Of a stretch of 64,000 nt of DNA, positions 1-10,649 are shown piece by piece. This DNA comes from Anodontia alba. Taxonomy: Eukaryota > Mollusca > Bivalvia > Lucinida > Lucinidae. Position numbers and translations under genes: made by a program. The stretch spans positions 64,062,550 through 64,126,549 of the forward strand of contig OZ024830.1 in the NCBI GenBank assembly GCA_964016985.1, written 5' to 3'. Under the pieces are notes generated by a model. That model worked only from the letters and a program-made list of their open reading frames with translations. It had not been told where the DNA came from and made no database searches. Position 1 is the first letter of the stretch; the number at the start of each line of letters is the position of its first letter.

Positions 1-121
1 ATAGTCTGAAGATGTGCATCTGCTTTTCATATAAACCTTGTCTTAATTTTTGTCACTTTTCCAACCTAGCACGCTAAGAATGAAATAAACTTATTTAATA
101 ACCACGTTGTGATTGTAGCCA

Positions 122-326
122 GCCTCGGTGGCTCAGTTGGATGCGCCGTCCGACTGGAGACCAGGAGGTCGTGGGTTCAATCCCCACCGAGGTTGGCAAC
201 ATTCTTTCGGGGAGATTGATCATGAAATATCTTCTACGGTCATTCTCTCCCTTTCGCTGATTCAAGAAGGGCAGTTGTCAGTTTCTGGCGAAAGAATGTG
301 CACAATACTGGTTAACCGCTTAGAGG
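122..326 (+). mobile_element. SINE-A copy 1, 5' part
   Basis: tRNA-derived SINE head with an A box (TGGCTCAGTTGG) and B box (GGTTCAATCCC), followed by a body containing the word AGAAGGGCAGTTGTCAGTTT that recurs in five other copies in the window. That body resembles the Meta-type central domain of bivalve SINEs (family knowledge, not checked). The copy stops abruptly at AGAGG; its missing 3' part lies 9 kb away at 9338-9434, so it was split by the 327-9337 insertion. Confidence 0.9.
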
Positions 327-1399
327 CAGCATTCCCACTCACATTTTGATTTAGGGGTACATGTACCCCTTGGGTTTAGCATTTGGGGGTACAGATCACT
401 TTTTGAGGGTACACATATTTTGGGGTAATTAAATGCATTGTAAAGCACTGGGAAGACTGTATACTATAAATGTCATTGTGGTCAGTTTTAGATACTTTGG
501 CTTTAGTATTTAAAATAAAAGGTAAACTGTGCTTCATTCATGATATCAAGACGTCACTTTTCCAAAACATATTCTTCAGTCAAAAGAACCTACGGTAGAT
601 TTCCCTTTAGTTCGAACAGGTAAAAAATAAATATTGATCCGGGTGTTCGAATTATACGAAAATCAGTTTCAGAAAAAAAACAACACTATTCGAACTATTT
701 TAAATTGCCGAAAATCTCCGATAAAAAATGAACGAGCATGATAAAAAAATCAATAACTAACCATCAGTCCCTGTGTGATGTGTTGACGATTTGAGCTATT
801 TTCCCACTGTTGATTGAACTAGAACGTAACTCGCGGTATTTAGCGATAATTGCTCATGGTTGTGCGAATTCCCTAACAATGGACCATTTTCAATAACAAA
901 AACATTCTATGTCACTTTCTTCTTATCCTCAGAAAACAGTAGCCTGGTCATAATCATAAACAACTGACGTCACTCTAAACTTTCTTCAATTATAGAGTAA
1001 CATTATCATTTTGATGCGGATAATTGTCTTTATTCGTAATAAGTCATCCGTATACTATGCATTTCAACATTCCTTAGACTTTGGTGCGGACGTGACACAC
1101 GACAGTTGTCTAAGGCGATCATCAAAAACCGTCTATAAAAACATCAAACTAATCGCTTGCATAACGGAAAGCGGTCATTGAAGAAAGGTACCTTACCAAC
1201 TAAAACAAAACAAACAAAAAAAAAAAAAAAAAAAAAAAACTATGATAGGGCAGCAGTTGTCGCATCCGCTTATTCCGATCAGGACCAGCAGTTTACTTGA
1301 CAGCGTGAACAGGACTTAGAAATGTTTTTATGCGCAGCCTGATTTAGGCCATCGTTTCTTGCCTAAGAAGTAACCATTTTGCGTTCACGAGTCTACCGG

Positions 1400-1640
1400 G
1401 CGTCCAACTGATATTGGCTTACAGTTGGGCAAGGCCTGCTATCCTTGTAGTGGGTAAGGGTAGAGGGGGAATGTTTTTATTTCTTCTGTTTCTTCACTTT
1501 CATTCCTGTTCCTCTTTCTTCCCTGTCCCTCTCTTTCATCTCCTCTACTCTCTCTTCTATCTCTTTTCTCCCTTTCTCTGGGAGACGACACAAAATGACC
1601 CTCAAGGGTTGAAGTGTCATTAAACCCCAACACAATCAAA
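1400..1640 (+). mobile_element. SINE-D copy 1
   Basis: Flanked by a perfect 15-bp target duplication, TCACGAGTCTACCGG, at 1385-1399 and 1641-1655. The body has a pyrimidine-rich stretch (TTTCTTC, CCTCTTTC repeats) and ends GTCATTAAACCCCAACACAATCAA, a tail of the type shared by the other SINEs here. It is 5'-truncated relative to the copy at 31027-31304. It lies in only one foldback arm, so it inserted after the arms formed. Confidence 0.85.
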
Positions 1641-1927
1641 TCACGAGTCTACCGGAAAATCCTGACTAGTAAAAAGCGCACCTTATTGCAAATGCGAAAA
1701 TTGCTGATCCAGACAAGTCGGCGCGGTCCGATAAAGGTCTAGTTTATTTATAGTGCATACTTACAAGGACAGGTGTTCTTTATGCAAGATGTTAGCAGTT
1801 TTATTATTTTGAAAAGCCTGCGCAGCCGATCGGGTTGTGAGTAATTCTTGTAAGGTCCCTTTTTCTTTTGCGAAACACCATATTTTTGCTCACGGGTAAT
1901 CTCTGTGAAACATACTTATTGACCTTG

Positions 1928-2135
1928 TTAACCTTTACCGATTTAGCAGACAACGAACTGATAACATTTTTCTTATATTTTTTTTTTCAGTGTACATAAT
2001 TTGACATTTCAAGCAATTTGTCTCCCGAGGAGACTATTTGCAAGAACAGTCGGCTGCTATTTTCTAGGACAAAAATAGAAAACTGTCTTCAGTTTGTCGT
2101 TTGCTAAATTTGCCCATAGCATGGTAAGAACTAAC
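1928..2135. mobile_element. TTAA hairpin MITE, family F2, left-arm copy
   Basis: Starts TTAACCTTTACCGATTTAGCAGACAACGA, has a central degenerate palindrome around TTTGACATTTC..TCTCC..GGAGAC, and ends near GCCCATAGCATGGTAAGAAC. The equivalent position in the right arm also carries an F2 copy (6866-7409). Confidence 0.65.
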
Positions 2136-2185
2136 ATGCTTAAAATAGCACCTGCAGTCAGCTGGAGAAACCGTGTTAACACAGA

Positions 2186-2422
2186 TTAACCCCTTAAAGT
2201 GCCATTCACAACTGCAGCAAAAAAAACAAAAAAAAAACTTTTTTAATTTATTTCTATTTATTTAATTATTTATTTATTTATTTTCAGAGAATAAAGTCTT
2301 GACATTTCAGGTGAATCATCTCCTAAGCAGATGCTTCATATGAAATTTCAAGACTTATTTTCTCTGAAAAATAAAATAATAATAAACAACAAAAAAAGAT
2401 TGCTTGGCGCTTTATGGGTTAA
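2186..2422. mobile_element. TTAA hairpin MITE, family F1, copy a
   Basis: Ends are TTAACCCCTTAAAGTGCC and GGCGCTTTATGGGTTAA. The interior is a near-palindrome with AAGTCTTGACATTTC on one side and its complement after a short loop. Size (~0.2 kb), inverted ends and a TTAA target are typical of piggyBac-like MITEs (inference). Confidence 0.75.
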
Positions 2423-2456
2423 TATACAATCTAGCGCTGCCATCTGTACAGTTTTA

Positions 2457-2756
2457 ATTAATCCAAATAGCGCCAATCACAACTGCAGCAAAAAAAAACA
2501 AAAAAAAAAAAAAAAAACTTAACATATATTTATTTATTTATTTTTTCGGAGATTTTAAGCCTTGACATTTCAGGTGAATCATCTGCAGCAGATGACATTT
2601 TGAGTTTTTCTTATTTTTCAGATAAACAAGTTGACATTTCATGTGAAATCTCCGCCCAGCAGATGCTTCACATGAAGTGTCAAGAAAAATAATAATAAAG
2701 AATAAAAAATTCAAAATGTTGTCTGCTACAAATTTTGCTTGGCGCTTTAAAGATTA
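2457..2756. mobile_element. F1 hairpin MITE, copy b (decayed ends)
   Basis: Starts TTAATCCAAATAGCGCCAATCAC and ends TTGGCGCTTTAAAGATTA. It contains an extra TGACATTTC..CAGATG hairpin segment and an A-rich run, making it longer than its neighbours. Confidence 0.65.
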
Positions 2757-2787
2757 TTTTCCATTCTACCGCATGCCTTCTGTACAG

Positions 2788-3022
2788 TTTAAACTAAGTC
2801 TTAGAGTGCCAATCACAACTGCAGCAGAAAAAATTCTATTTATTTTTTTTATTTATTTGTTTATTTTACTTTTTTCAGACAATAAAGTCTTGACATTTCA
2901 TGTGAATCATCTGCGAACGAAATGTCATCACTCATTTCTCTTATTTCACTTTTTTTTTTAAATTAATAAAAAAAATCAAAATGTCGTCTGCTAAAATTTT
3001 TGCTTAGCGCTTCAAGGGTTAG
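2788..3022. mobile_element. F1 hairpin MITE, copy c
   Basis: Left end CTTAGAGTGCCAATCACAAC, right end GCTTAGCGCTTCAAGGGTTA, with TGACATTTCATGTGAATCAT in the arm. The TTAA ends are partly decayed. Confidence 0.65.
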
Positions 3023-3126
3023 TTTAAACTGGCTGTCAATCAGCTATAACTGTAAAGGCCCTCGTGTCATGTATGAATGAAATCTGAGCCGAAAACGCTT
3101 TGATGTTAACATAGGTTGTGAAGACA

Positions 3127-3335
3127 TTAACCTTTAAAGTGCCAAGCAAAATTTGTGGTGTTTATTTTTTCTGTTTTCAGAGAAAACTAGTCTTGTCATA
3201 TCATGTGAATTGTCTACCAATATTGTCTACCAAGCAGACAATTCACATGAACTGTCAGGGCTTAATTTCTCTGACAAATAAGAAAAAGTAAAAAATCTTG
3301 TTTGCTGCAGTTGTGACTGGCGGTTTAAGGGTTAA
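3127..3335. mobile_element. F1 hairpin MITE, copy d (inverted)
   Basis: Starts TTAACCTTTAAAGTGCCAAGC and ends GACTGGCGGTTTAAGGGTTAA. The CTGCAGTTGTGACTGG side is on the right, so it is reversed relative to copies a-c and e. Clear TTAA at both ends. Confidence 0.75.
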
Positions 3336-3396
3336 CGGAGATACAGATAAGTTGCTGAATTAGAAATGCAAGAGCGTGTAAAGGGTATTACTTCAT

Positions 3397-3610
3397 TTAA
3401 CCCTTAATGCGCCAATCACAACTGCAGCAGAAAACAGTTTTACTTTTAAAGTTTTTCAGAGAACTAAGCCTTGAGATTTTTTGTGAATCATCAGTCAAGC
3501 AGATGCTTCACATGAAATGTCAAAACTTTTTTCTCTGATAAAAAAATAATAATGGCTAAAAAATCAAAATTTTGTCAGCTACAAATTTTGCTTGGCTCTT
3601 AAAGGGTTAA
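3397..3610. mobile_element. F1 hairpin MITE, copy e
   Basis: Starts TTAACCCTTAATGCGCCAAT and ends TTGGCTCTTAAAGGGTTAA, with a palindromic TTCACATGAAATGTC arm. It is the last of five F1 copies packed into 1.4 kb. Confidence 0.75.
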
Positions 3611-3849
3611 GCGATGATTATAAAGCGCTAATACACCGATGCTAAAACACTGATTACCGGCTTTTCAGTGCATTTTGGTCTCCCGCTCTTCTCTGCGGGT
3701 CTTTTCATTTCAGCGGACAGAAATTTATTTACTCTAAAACGAATTGGGCTTCTTGGGCGTAAAAGAAGAACTAAGGCCATCCTTAAAGTTTTGTAAGTTT
3801 GCTGTGCTCTGACCGACCCGCAAAAATCGCCGCGACTCATTTTTTTTTT

Positions 3850-5442
3850 TATGCCCCCAACTTCAAAGAAGTTGGAGGGGCATATTGCTTCTGGGTTGTT
3901 CGTCTGTCCGTCCGTCCGTCTGTCCTTCCGTCCGTCCGTCCGTCCGTTCGTCACGCTTTTTGATGCATAGCATAACTTTAAAACCGTGAATGCTACTGTT
4001 TTGAAATTTCATATATGGATTCCTCATGAAAAAATAGCTGACACGTATTTTTTTTCTTGACAGGATTATGCCCCTTTTCTGAGTTATGGCCCTTTGAAAA
4101 AATATAGATGCAATCTTGTCAGCAAAATATCTCAAAAACTATTAAAGCTAGAGCCTTGAAACTTGATGAATAGACTGGTAGTGATGAGTAGACAACCTGA
4201 TTAACTTTTGAAGAAATTTTGAAAAATACTTCTTGAGTTATGGCCCTTTGTAATTTTGGGCAATTTTACCTTGTCAGCAAAATATCTCAAAAACTGTTAG
4301 AGCTAGAGCCTTGAAACTTAGTAAATGGATTTGTAGTGATGAGTAGATGACCTGATTAACTTTTGAAGAAATTCTGAAAAATACTTCATGAGTTATGGCC
4401 CTTTGTAATTTTGAGCATTTTTATCTTGTCAGCAAAATATCTCAAAAACCGTTGGAGCTATAGCCTTGAAACTTAATGAATAGACTGGTAGTGATGAGTA
4501 GACAACCTGATTAACTTTTGAAGAAATTTTGAAAAATGCCTTTTGAGTTATGGCCCTTTGTAATTTTGGGCATTTTTACCTTGTCAGCAAAATATCTCAA
4601 AAACTGTTAGAGCTTGAGCCTTGAAACTTAGTAAATGGATTTGTAGTGATGTGTAGATGACCTGATTAACTTTTGAAGAAATTCCGAAAAACACTTCATG
4701 AGTTATGGCCCTTTGTAATTTAGGGCATTTTTAACTTGTCAGCAAAATATCTCAAAAACTATTGAAGCTAGAGCCTTGAAACTTGATGAATAGACTGGTA
4801 GTGACGAGTAGACAACCTGATAAACTTTGGAAGAAATTTTGAAATATACTTCTTGAGTTATGCCCCTTTGTAATTTTAGGCATTTTTATCTTGTCAGCAA
4901 AATATCTCAAAAAACTGTTAGAGCTAGAGCCTTGAAACTTAGTAAATGGATTTGTAGTGATGAGTAGATGACCTGATTAATTTTTGAAGAAATTCTGAAA
5001 AATACTTCATGAGTTATGGCCCTTTGTAATTTTGGGCAATTTTACCTTGTCAGCAAAATATCTCAAAAACTGTTGGAACTAGAGCCTTGACACTTGATGA
5101 ATAGACTGGTAGTGATGAGTAGACAACCTGATTAACTTTTGAAGAAATTTTGAAATATACTTCTTGAGTTATGCCCCTTTGTTATTTTGGGCATTTTTAT
5201 CTTGTCAGCAAAATATCTCAAAAACTATTAGAGCTAGAGACTTGAAACTTGGTGAATTGATTGGTAATGATGAGTAGATGACCTGATTAATTTTTTTGTA
5301 AATTCTGAAAAATATTTCATAAGTAATGGCCCTTTGTAAATTTGGGCATGTTTCCCTTGTGAACAAAATATCTCAAAAACTATTGAAGCTGGAGCCTTGA
5401 AACTTGATGAATAGATTGGTAGCAATGAGTAGATGACCTGAT
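3850..5442 (+). mobile_element. Pearl/HINE-like element P1
   Basis: The 5' end is a strong hairpin (ATGCCCCCAACTTC / GAAGTTGGAGGGGCAT), then a GTCCGTCCGTCC microsatellite, then about nine degenerate ~154-bp tandem units marked by CTTGTCAGCAAAATATCTC and GAGTTATGGCCCTTTG. This is the layout of the pearl family described from oyster and of Helentron-associated elements (DINE/HINE). No own 3' end: the array runs straight into the 5' hairpin of P2. Confidence 0.8.
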
Positions 5443-6416
5443 TATGCCCCCAGTTTCGAATGAAATTGATGGGGCATATTATTTTGCCTTCATTTGTCCA
5501 TCCGACTGTTTGTCCGTTCATCAAGCTTTTTTTGTGCATGCCATATCTTAAGAACCCTGCTCGCTAGGGTTTTGAAATTTTATATTTGGGTTCCCAATGA
5601 AAAAATAGCCGACCCGTATTTTGTTTCTTGTCTAGCATGTTTATTTAAAGTTATGCCCCTTTGAAAAAAATCAGAATTAAATCTTGTGAGCAAGATATCT
5701 TGAAAAGTATTTAAGCTGGGTTCTTGAAATTCGATACAGTGAGTGGGAATGATGTGTACATTACCCGATTATATTTTGAGAGAATTCCATGAAAATATTG
5801 ATAAAGTTACGGCCCTTTGCAGTTCTGCTCATTTTGACCTTGTCAGCAAGATTTCTTGAAAAGCACTTAAGCTAGGGTCTTGAAATATTATATGCTGATT
5901 GGGGATGATGTGGAGATTACCTGGTTTGTTTTTTAGGGAATTCCATGAAAAATTGATGTAGTTATGGCCCTTTGTAGTTCTAGGCATTTTGACTTTTTCA
6001 GCAAGATATCTCAAAAAGTATTTAAGCTAGAGCCATGATATTTGGTATACTGATTGGGATTGAGGAGGAGATCACCTGAATAAATTTTGAACCAATTAAA
6101 TGAAATGTTGGAGTTATGGCCCTTCGCAATTTCGGGCCATTTAATGTCGTTGCTTTATTGTGTATAGCATAAGTTTAGAACCATGTATGCTAATGTTTTG
6201 AAATTTCATGTTTTGATTCCTCATGAAAAAATAGGTGATCCATATTTTTTTCTTATCCCAATCATCTCCTATTTTAGAGTTATTTCCCTTTGATAAAATA
6301 ACATTGAAATCATATATTTGTACTGTTGTTACCGTCATGGCTAAGCAGTGTTGGAGTCAAACAGTGTTAGAGTCAGGCAGTTGGGGGCATAGTGTTTTAC
6401 AAACACCAGCTCTAGT
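5443..6416 (+). mobile_element. Pearl/HINE-like element P2
   Basis: Starts with a second 5' hairpin of the same type (ATGCCCCCAGTTTCG / ATTGATGGGGCAT), then a short TCCGACTGTTTGTCCG tract and 4-5 degenerate units. The 3' end has GGGGGCATAGTG, a hairpin GTGTTTTACAAACAC, then CTCTAGTT, matching Helentron-type 3' ends. It sits head-to-tail behind P1. Confidence 0.75.
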
Positions 6417-6825
6417 TTTTTTTTTTTTTTCCCCCGCAGTTTCCGATTTATTTTTTCTTCCTCGGGGATCAACCTGGTTCTGTCCACCTATAAGACTGTG
6501 ATTTTTCCACAAAAAAAAAAAAAAAAATGTCCCCAAAAACCAGACCCGTCTATATTATCAAGATCTTCGGCCATATCGGTATTTTTGGCAAGTCCGGTGG
6601 TGCCACGTGGTCACGGAAAGTGCCGATCATCGAAGCCGGGTTTACCTTCGTCCACTGACAGAAATTTACTAATCCAGACTAATTAAAATCACATTATGTT
6701 CCAAAATGTTATCCATCCCTGAGGAACACTAAAACCAATTCGTTTTTTCCTTACAATGAACACGGGAAATAATTGCACAGACTTTTCGGATTGGTCCATT
6801 AGGTAAAACGGGAAAGGAAATTAGA

Positions 6826-6864
<39 letters not shown>

Positions 6865-6865
6865 A
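6417..6865. other. Unassigned core of foldback
   Basis: Poly-T and poly-A runs (6418-6429; 6829-6862) around ~300 bp of unremarkable sequence. No ORF or recognisable repeat. Confidence 0.5.
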
Positions 6866-7409
6866 CTGAACTCTTAGCACTCTGGGCAAAATTACTTCAG
6901 AAATATTTTTTTCTGATGCATATATGTCCCAAAAACAGACCGGCACAGTGGCTCAGTGGTAGAGCGTCCGCTTTGTGACCGGGAGGTTGCGGGTTCGATC
7001 CCCTGCCGGGTCATACCAAAGACTTTAAAAATGGTACTAGCTGCTCTTTCGCTTGGCGCTCAGCATTAAGAAAGTAGAGCTAGAACTGGTCAGCTCAGTG
7101 TCAGTATAATGTGACTGGGTGGAATATCATGTCAAAGTGTCTGGGGCGTGATATTTCAGTGAGGCAGCACTCTAAAAGTGAGCATTGAGCTCCCTGCCAC
7201 ATCCAGACACCATCGTGATATGACTGAAAAAGGTTGAAAGCGACGTTAAGCCCAAATCAAACAAACAAAATGTCCCAAAAACAGGTTTGACATTTCATGC
7301 AAGTTACCTCCAATGAAGACATTTTGCATGAAATGTCAAATTCAGTTTTCTTGGAAAAATGTGATCAATTTGTCGTCTGCTGAATTAGCCTACAGAGCTG
7401 TAAAGGTTA
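6866..7409. mobile_element. F2 hairpin MITE, right-arm copy, split by SINE-B
   Basis: Starts ACTCTTAGCACTCTGGGC and ends CAGAGCTGTAAAGGTTAA. The central palindrome TTTGACATTTCATGC / GCATGAAATGTCAAA is intact (7285-7340). SINE-B interrupts it between two copies of ATGTCCCAAAAACAG. It is the mirror counterpart of 1928-2135. Confidence 0.75.
6939..7269 (+). mobile_element. SINE-B, full length
   Basis: A tRNA-derived SINE with excellent A box (TGGCTCAGTGGT) and B box (GGTTCGATCCC), a ~200-bp body, and the tail GACGTTAAGCCCAAATCAAA. Perfect 15-bp target duplication ATGTCCCAAAAACAG at 6924-6938 and 7270-7284. Confidence 0.92.
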
Positions 7410-8561
7410 ATCATATACATTTCAATGACACATTCACCAGCTAGCCACATGATTGACGGGCGAACAAACCTATTGCCATCAAAGGAATCGGCCACTTTTA
7501 TAATCCCTTTGATGTTACTAGAAATTTGAACTGTGATAAACAGATCTTATTTTGTTCATACAAATTAATCGCAACCTGATCGGCTGCGCAGGCTACTCAG
7601 AATAATAAAACCGCTAATATTATACATAAAGAATGTCAGGCCTTGTAAGTATGCACAATAAATAAAATAGACTTATCGGACTGCGCATATGAGCACATTA
7701 ATCTGGATCTTCCTTTTTCATATTTGCGATAAGGTACTTTTTTTGACTTGTCGGAACAGAAATATTGTAAGCCTGTCAGTAGGACGCTGCATGGGATTCA
7801 TGCAGAGGTAGACTCGTGATCCGCAAAATAGTAACTTACTTTTTGGGCAAGATACAATGACCTGGACCAGCCTGCGCATTGACTGTTTGAAACGACTCTC
7901 TGTTTCTAGGCCCTGCAAACTCTGTCAAGCTAACAGAGTAGGTCCTGATCGGAATAAGCCGATGTGACACCCTGCCCTATTTTTGCCTTTTTTTTTTTTT
8001 TTTTTTTTTACAATCGGTAAGATACCTTTTTTGGTTTCAGTATTTAATGACCACCTGCAGAATAGCAACGAGGAAAATTGTACCTTATAACCATTGCAAA
8101 ATACCCAGATGAGTCTGCGCTTTAAAAAAATGAATTCTGATTTGTTTTTAGGCTCTTCAGAATCAGCTTTACAAATTACATAAATTTTCAACTGCCTGCG
8201 AGAATGCGTTGACCCGAGTGCTTCGGTCACTATTTTGATCAGTCACATAAGCGGCGAGGTACTTTTGTTGGTGACTGCTTTCTTTGTTAAATTAAGTTGT
8301 TGTTTTTTTGTGTAACAATTCATGTGTATCTTTTTTTTTTCATCGGATTGCACACGGAAATTCGAGGTACGTAATGTTCATCAACGAACTACACATATAC
8401 AGTTTGTGAATCGCACTTCACGTGTTCGAACTTTTTAAAAATGAGTTTGAGAAAAATGCGTGACTGTTCGGACTAAAAGAGCAATTTTCGGGAGACGATT
8501 TCAAAACAGTAAGGGGTGTTCGAATTATTCGTGTGTTCGAACTAATAGAAAATCTACCGTA

Positions 8562-9321
8562 ATACTAACAGCCAAGTTCAAGTACTATTAAAGCTTCCTA
8601 GATATGCAATGTTCGAAAACAGGTTCTGTCCAGAATGTTGTTCCTTTCATTCAGTGTGAGCCGGACATACTGATTTATAGAAAATCGCTACTGCAAAATG
8701 GCTGGAAATTCTATGAAAGAGTGTATGACAGTTTCCTGGGAGTTCTGAGTGCTTTTAATATTCATAACAATGTTTATTGACTGAATAAACTTTTTTCGGT
8801 AAATTAGGAAGTTGCGAAAACTTATGACGGGTAGATTTTACGGCAATAAGTACATGTTTTTGTTGATATCAGTCATTAAAAACTTGTCTAAAGTAGTCAT
8901 GCAGCAGTACAGCTATCCTAAATTAATCTGTATGAAACGAAATATTTTCTTTTGCATGCAGTAATTACAGATCTAATTGACAACTTTCATATACACTTGA
9001 GCAAAAAAAGACCATACACAATAACCAATGAACAATAATCTTATCCCTCTCGGTAAGAATATAAATACATTTCGTGATCGCCGTAGCGATCCTCGATACG
9101 TTTCTATGCACTGGTCACACGCATTCGTTATTGTCCGCCAGCAATCGCAGTGTTTTATTAATATTCAAAAGGATATGCTAATGAGCAAAAACTGACTCAG
9201 CAGGACGTACGCATGTTGCAAATTATACGTGCACCAAATTTTGGTACGTTTTATGTATGTAGATACTTACAATTCTGTACGCTCATGGCAGATTCTCTAC
9301 GTGAATCACATACTGCAGTAC
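8562..9321. other. Unassigned flank inside the 9-kb element
   Basis: No ORF with family features. The last 150 bp carry CGTAC/TACGT words (ACGTACGCATG, GGTACGTT, GTACGTGAA) that look like subterminal repeats of the outer element. Confidence 0.5.
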
Positions 9322-9337
9322 GTGAATGGGAATGCTG

Positions 9338-9434
9338 AGAGGACTGCCCAGTAAATGTGTGGTTAGGTAAACTGACTGCGCTCGACATGACCTCATTGGG
9401 TTAACTGGGCCGTAAAACCTCAACACAAACAAAC
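9338..9434 (+). mobile_element. SINE-A copy 1, 3' part
   Basis: Continues copy 1 from AGAGG: GACTGCCCAGTAAATGTG, TGGTTAGGTAAACTGAC, CTCGACATGACC, and the tail GTAAAACCTCAACACAAAC. It lacks five bases (AAGCC) present in other copies. Confidence 0.9.
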
Positions 9435-10239
9435 GTTCTGATTGTGGCTCCTGTGACTTTTGCCCCAGCAGGTGGGACGCCGCCTTCCATGGAATTCTGG
9501 TTTTGTAGTCTAGACAATTTTAAATCATTGTGAGAATCAAAAGAAAAGTTCCTAGAAAAAATCGGCAAGTTTTTTAGCATTGACACGGGTGCAGGAGTGC
9601 CATAATTAAATAGGTCGAATATGCTCGGCACAAAAAAGTTTGAATACACATAGGTTCGAATGTTTGTACTTGATTTTTGGATTGTCTCCTTTGCAGACTG
9701 GTACTTGGCGATTGTGACAACTTTTATTACTTAAAAAAGTTAATTCCAATAACCAGACTAAATAAAGAACACTCTCTTTAGTGTGTGTTTTTTTTTTTGA
9801 CCCTTAATTTATTTCTGCGAATTGGGAAAGTGTGTTTATAGCAGAGAGTGGCCAAAATGATATCCCTGGGTAAAGGAAACGAACAGTAAACATAAGGCGC
9901 ACTGTCAGCCATATAATAAGGACATGGATACAAATGGATGAAAGTGAATTGTGGTCACAGGTGCAGGGAGAGGGGCATAAGAAACAAGAAAAACAGTGAT
10001 GTCTTGGACTTTCATAAATTTCTCACAGGCTAAAACAGAAACTGCAACCACAACTTAATACTTCAGGTTTATTGGCAGAAATTATCAGTTTTTTAACCCA
10101 ATGTGAAACCAGTGAAAGACAGTGCCAGAATTTACAAATTTGTGTAAGTATTATAGTCCTTGAAAACTATAAGGTTGGTCCTTGAAAAGTCCTTGAATTT
10201 GGCTTGGCCTTGCCTGTATGAACCCTGCTCTTGTTATAG
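9435..10239. other. No feature recognised
   Basis: Low-complexity-free AT-rich sequence. ORFs are short and show no recognisable domain. A CCTTGAAAAGTCCTTGAATTT phrase near 10170 may be a repeat fragment. Confidence 0.5.
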
Positions 10240-10412
10240 CACCGCTTTGAAAAAGTGGCGGTATACTGGATTTGCCTTGTGCCTCTGTCATTCCTTCCAT
10301 CATTCTGTACGTCATTCCTTCCGGCCGTCATTCCTTCCTTCCCTTCAGTTATCAGATAAATTTTCGTCGCACTTTTCTCAAAAACTGTAAGGGTTTTTAA
10401 GTTGGAACTTGG

Positions 10413-10649
10413 CAGGCCCCCATAGCTTAGTAGATGAGAGTTGACTCTTAATCCATTAGGTTTCTCACCGCTGTGGTTCGAGCCTCGCTCGGGTCACATG
10501 GGAAAACCAAGTTCTGCTTATGGATGCTAGGTGGTTTTTTCACCATGTTCTCCGGCTTTTGCCCACCTTTGATGAACGATCAGCTCGATATAAGTGAAAT
10601 ATTCTTGAAAGGGCCGTAAAACCCAAATCAAAAAAAAAAAAGAAAAAAA
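10413..10649 (+). mobile_element. SINE-C copy 1
   Basis: tRNA-derived SINE starting GGCCCCCATAGCTTAG, with B box GGTTCGAGCC, ending GGGCCGTAAAACCCAAATC plus an A-rich tail. Near-perfect 14-bp duplication AAGTTGGAACTTGG / AAGTTGAAACTTGG on the two sides. Confidence 0.85.

Larger units (their letters stand above)
591..2135 (+). repeat. Left inverted arm of inner foldback
   Basis: Begins TACGGTAGATTT followed by GTTCGAAC/GTTCGAA words. It matches, in reverse complement, 6866-8561. Shared landmarks in order are the end motif, GCTTATTCCGATCAGGACC (1270-1289), an ATCACGAGTCTAC word, GTGCATACTTACAAGG, TTTTATTATT and GCCTGCGCAGCCGATC (1820s), then a TTAA-ended hairpin MITE. The arm is lengthened by SINE-D at 1400-1640, which is absent from the other arm. 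Confidence 0.75.
6866..8561 (-). repeat. Right inverted arm of inner foldback
   Basis: Reverse-complement match to 591-2135. It ends with AATCTACCGTA and GTGTTCGAACTAATAG words mirroring TACGGTAGATTT..GTTCGAAC on the left. Also mirrored are GGTCCTGATCGGAATAAGCC (7942-7961), GTAGACTCGTGATCCGC and CTGATCGGCTGCGCAGGC. Confidence 0.75.
327..9337. mobile_element. 9.0-kb foldback-type element, no transposase seen
   Basis: Both ends carry a 16-bp terminal inverted repeat with one mismatch (CAGCATTCCCACTCAC at 327-342; complement of CAGCATTCCCATTCAC at 9322-9337). It is flanked by AGAGG at 322-326 and 9338-9342, a 5-bp target duplication inside SINE-A. Removing it rejoins the SINE. Near the ends are clustered short words (GGGTACA on the left, CGTAC on the right). 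Inside are a second inverted pair (591/8561), hairpin MITEs, two pearl-like arrays and two SINEs. I found no transposase reading frame, so it is presumably non-autonomous. A 5-bp duplication is known for Transib/RAG-like transposons, but the CAGCATT start does not match CACWRTG, so I leave the superfamily open. Confidence 0.75.

Noticed and set aside
122..200. True tRNA gene (good A and B boxes)
   Set aside because: The same sequence recurs with a 230-bp body and tail in six places, several with target duplications; it is a SINE head.
2186..3610. CRISPR-like array of ~200-bp hairpins
   Set aside because: Units are TTAA-bounded palindromic MITEs of unequal length, one inverted.
3890..3960. 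CRISPR-like short repeats
   Set aside because: GTCC microsatellite inside a pearl-type element; no spacers, eukaryotic context.
6939..7020. True tRNA gene
   Set aside because: It is followed by a SINE body and tail and flanked by a 15-bp target duplication.
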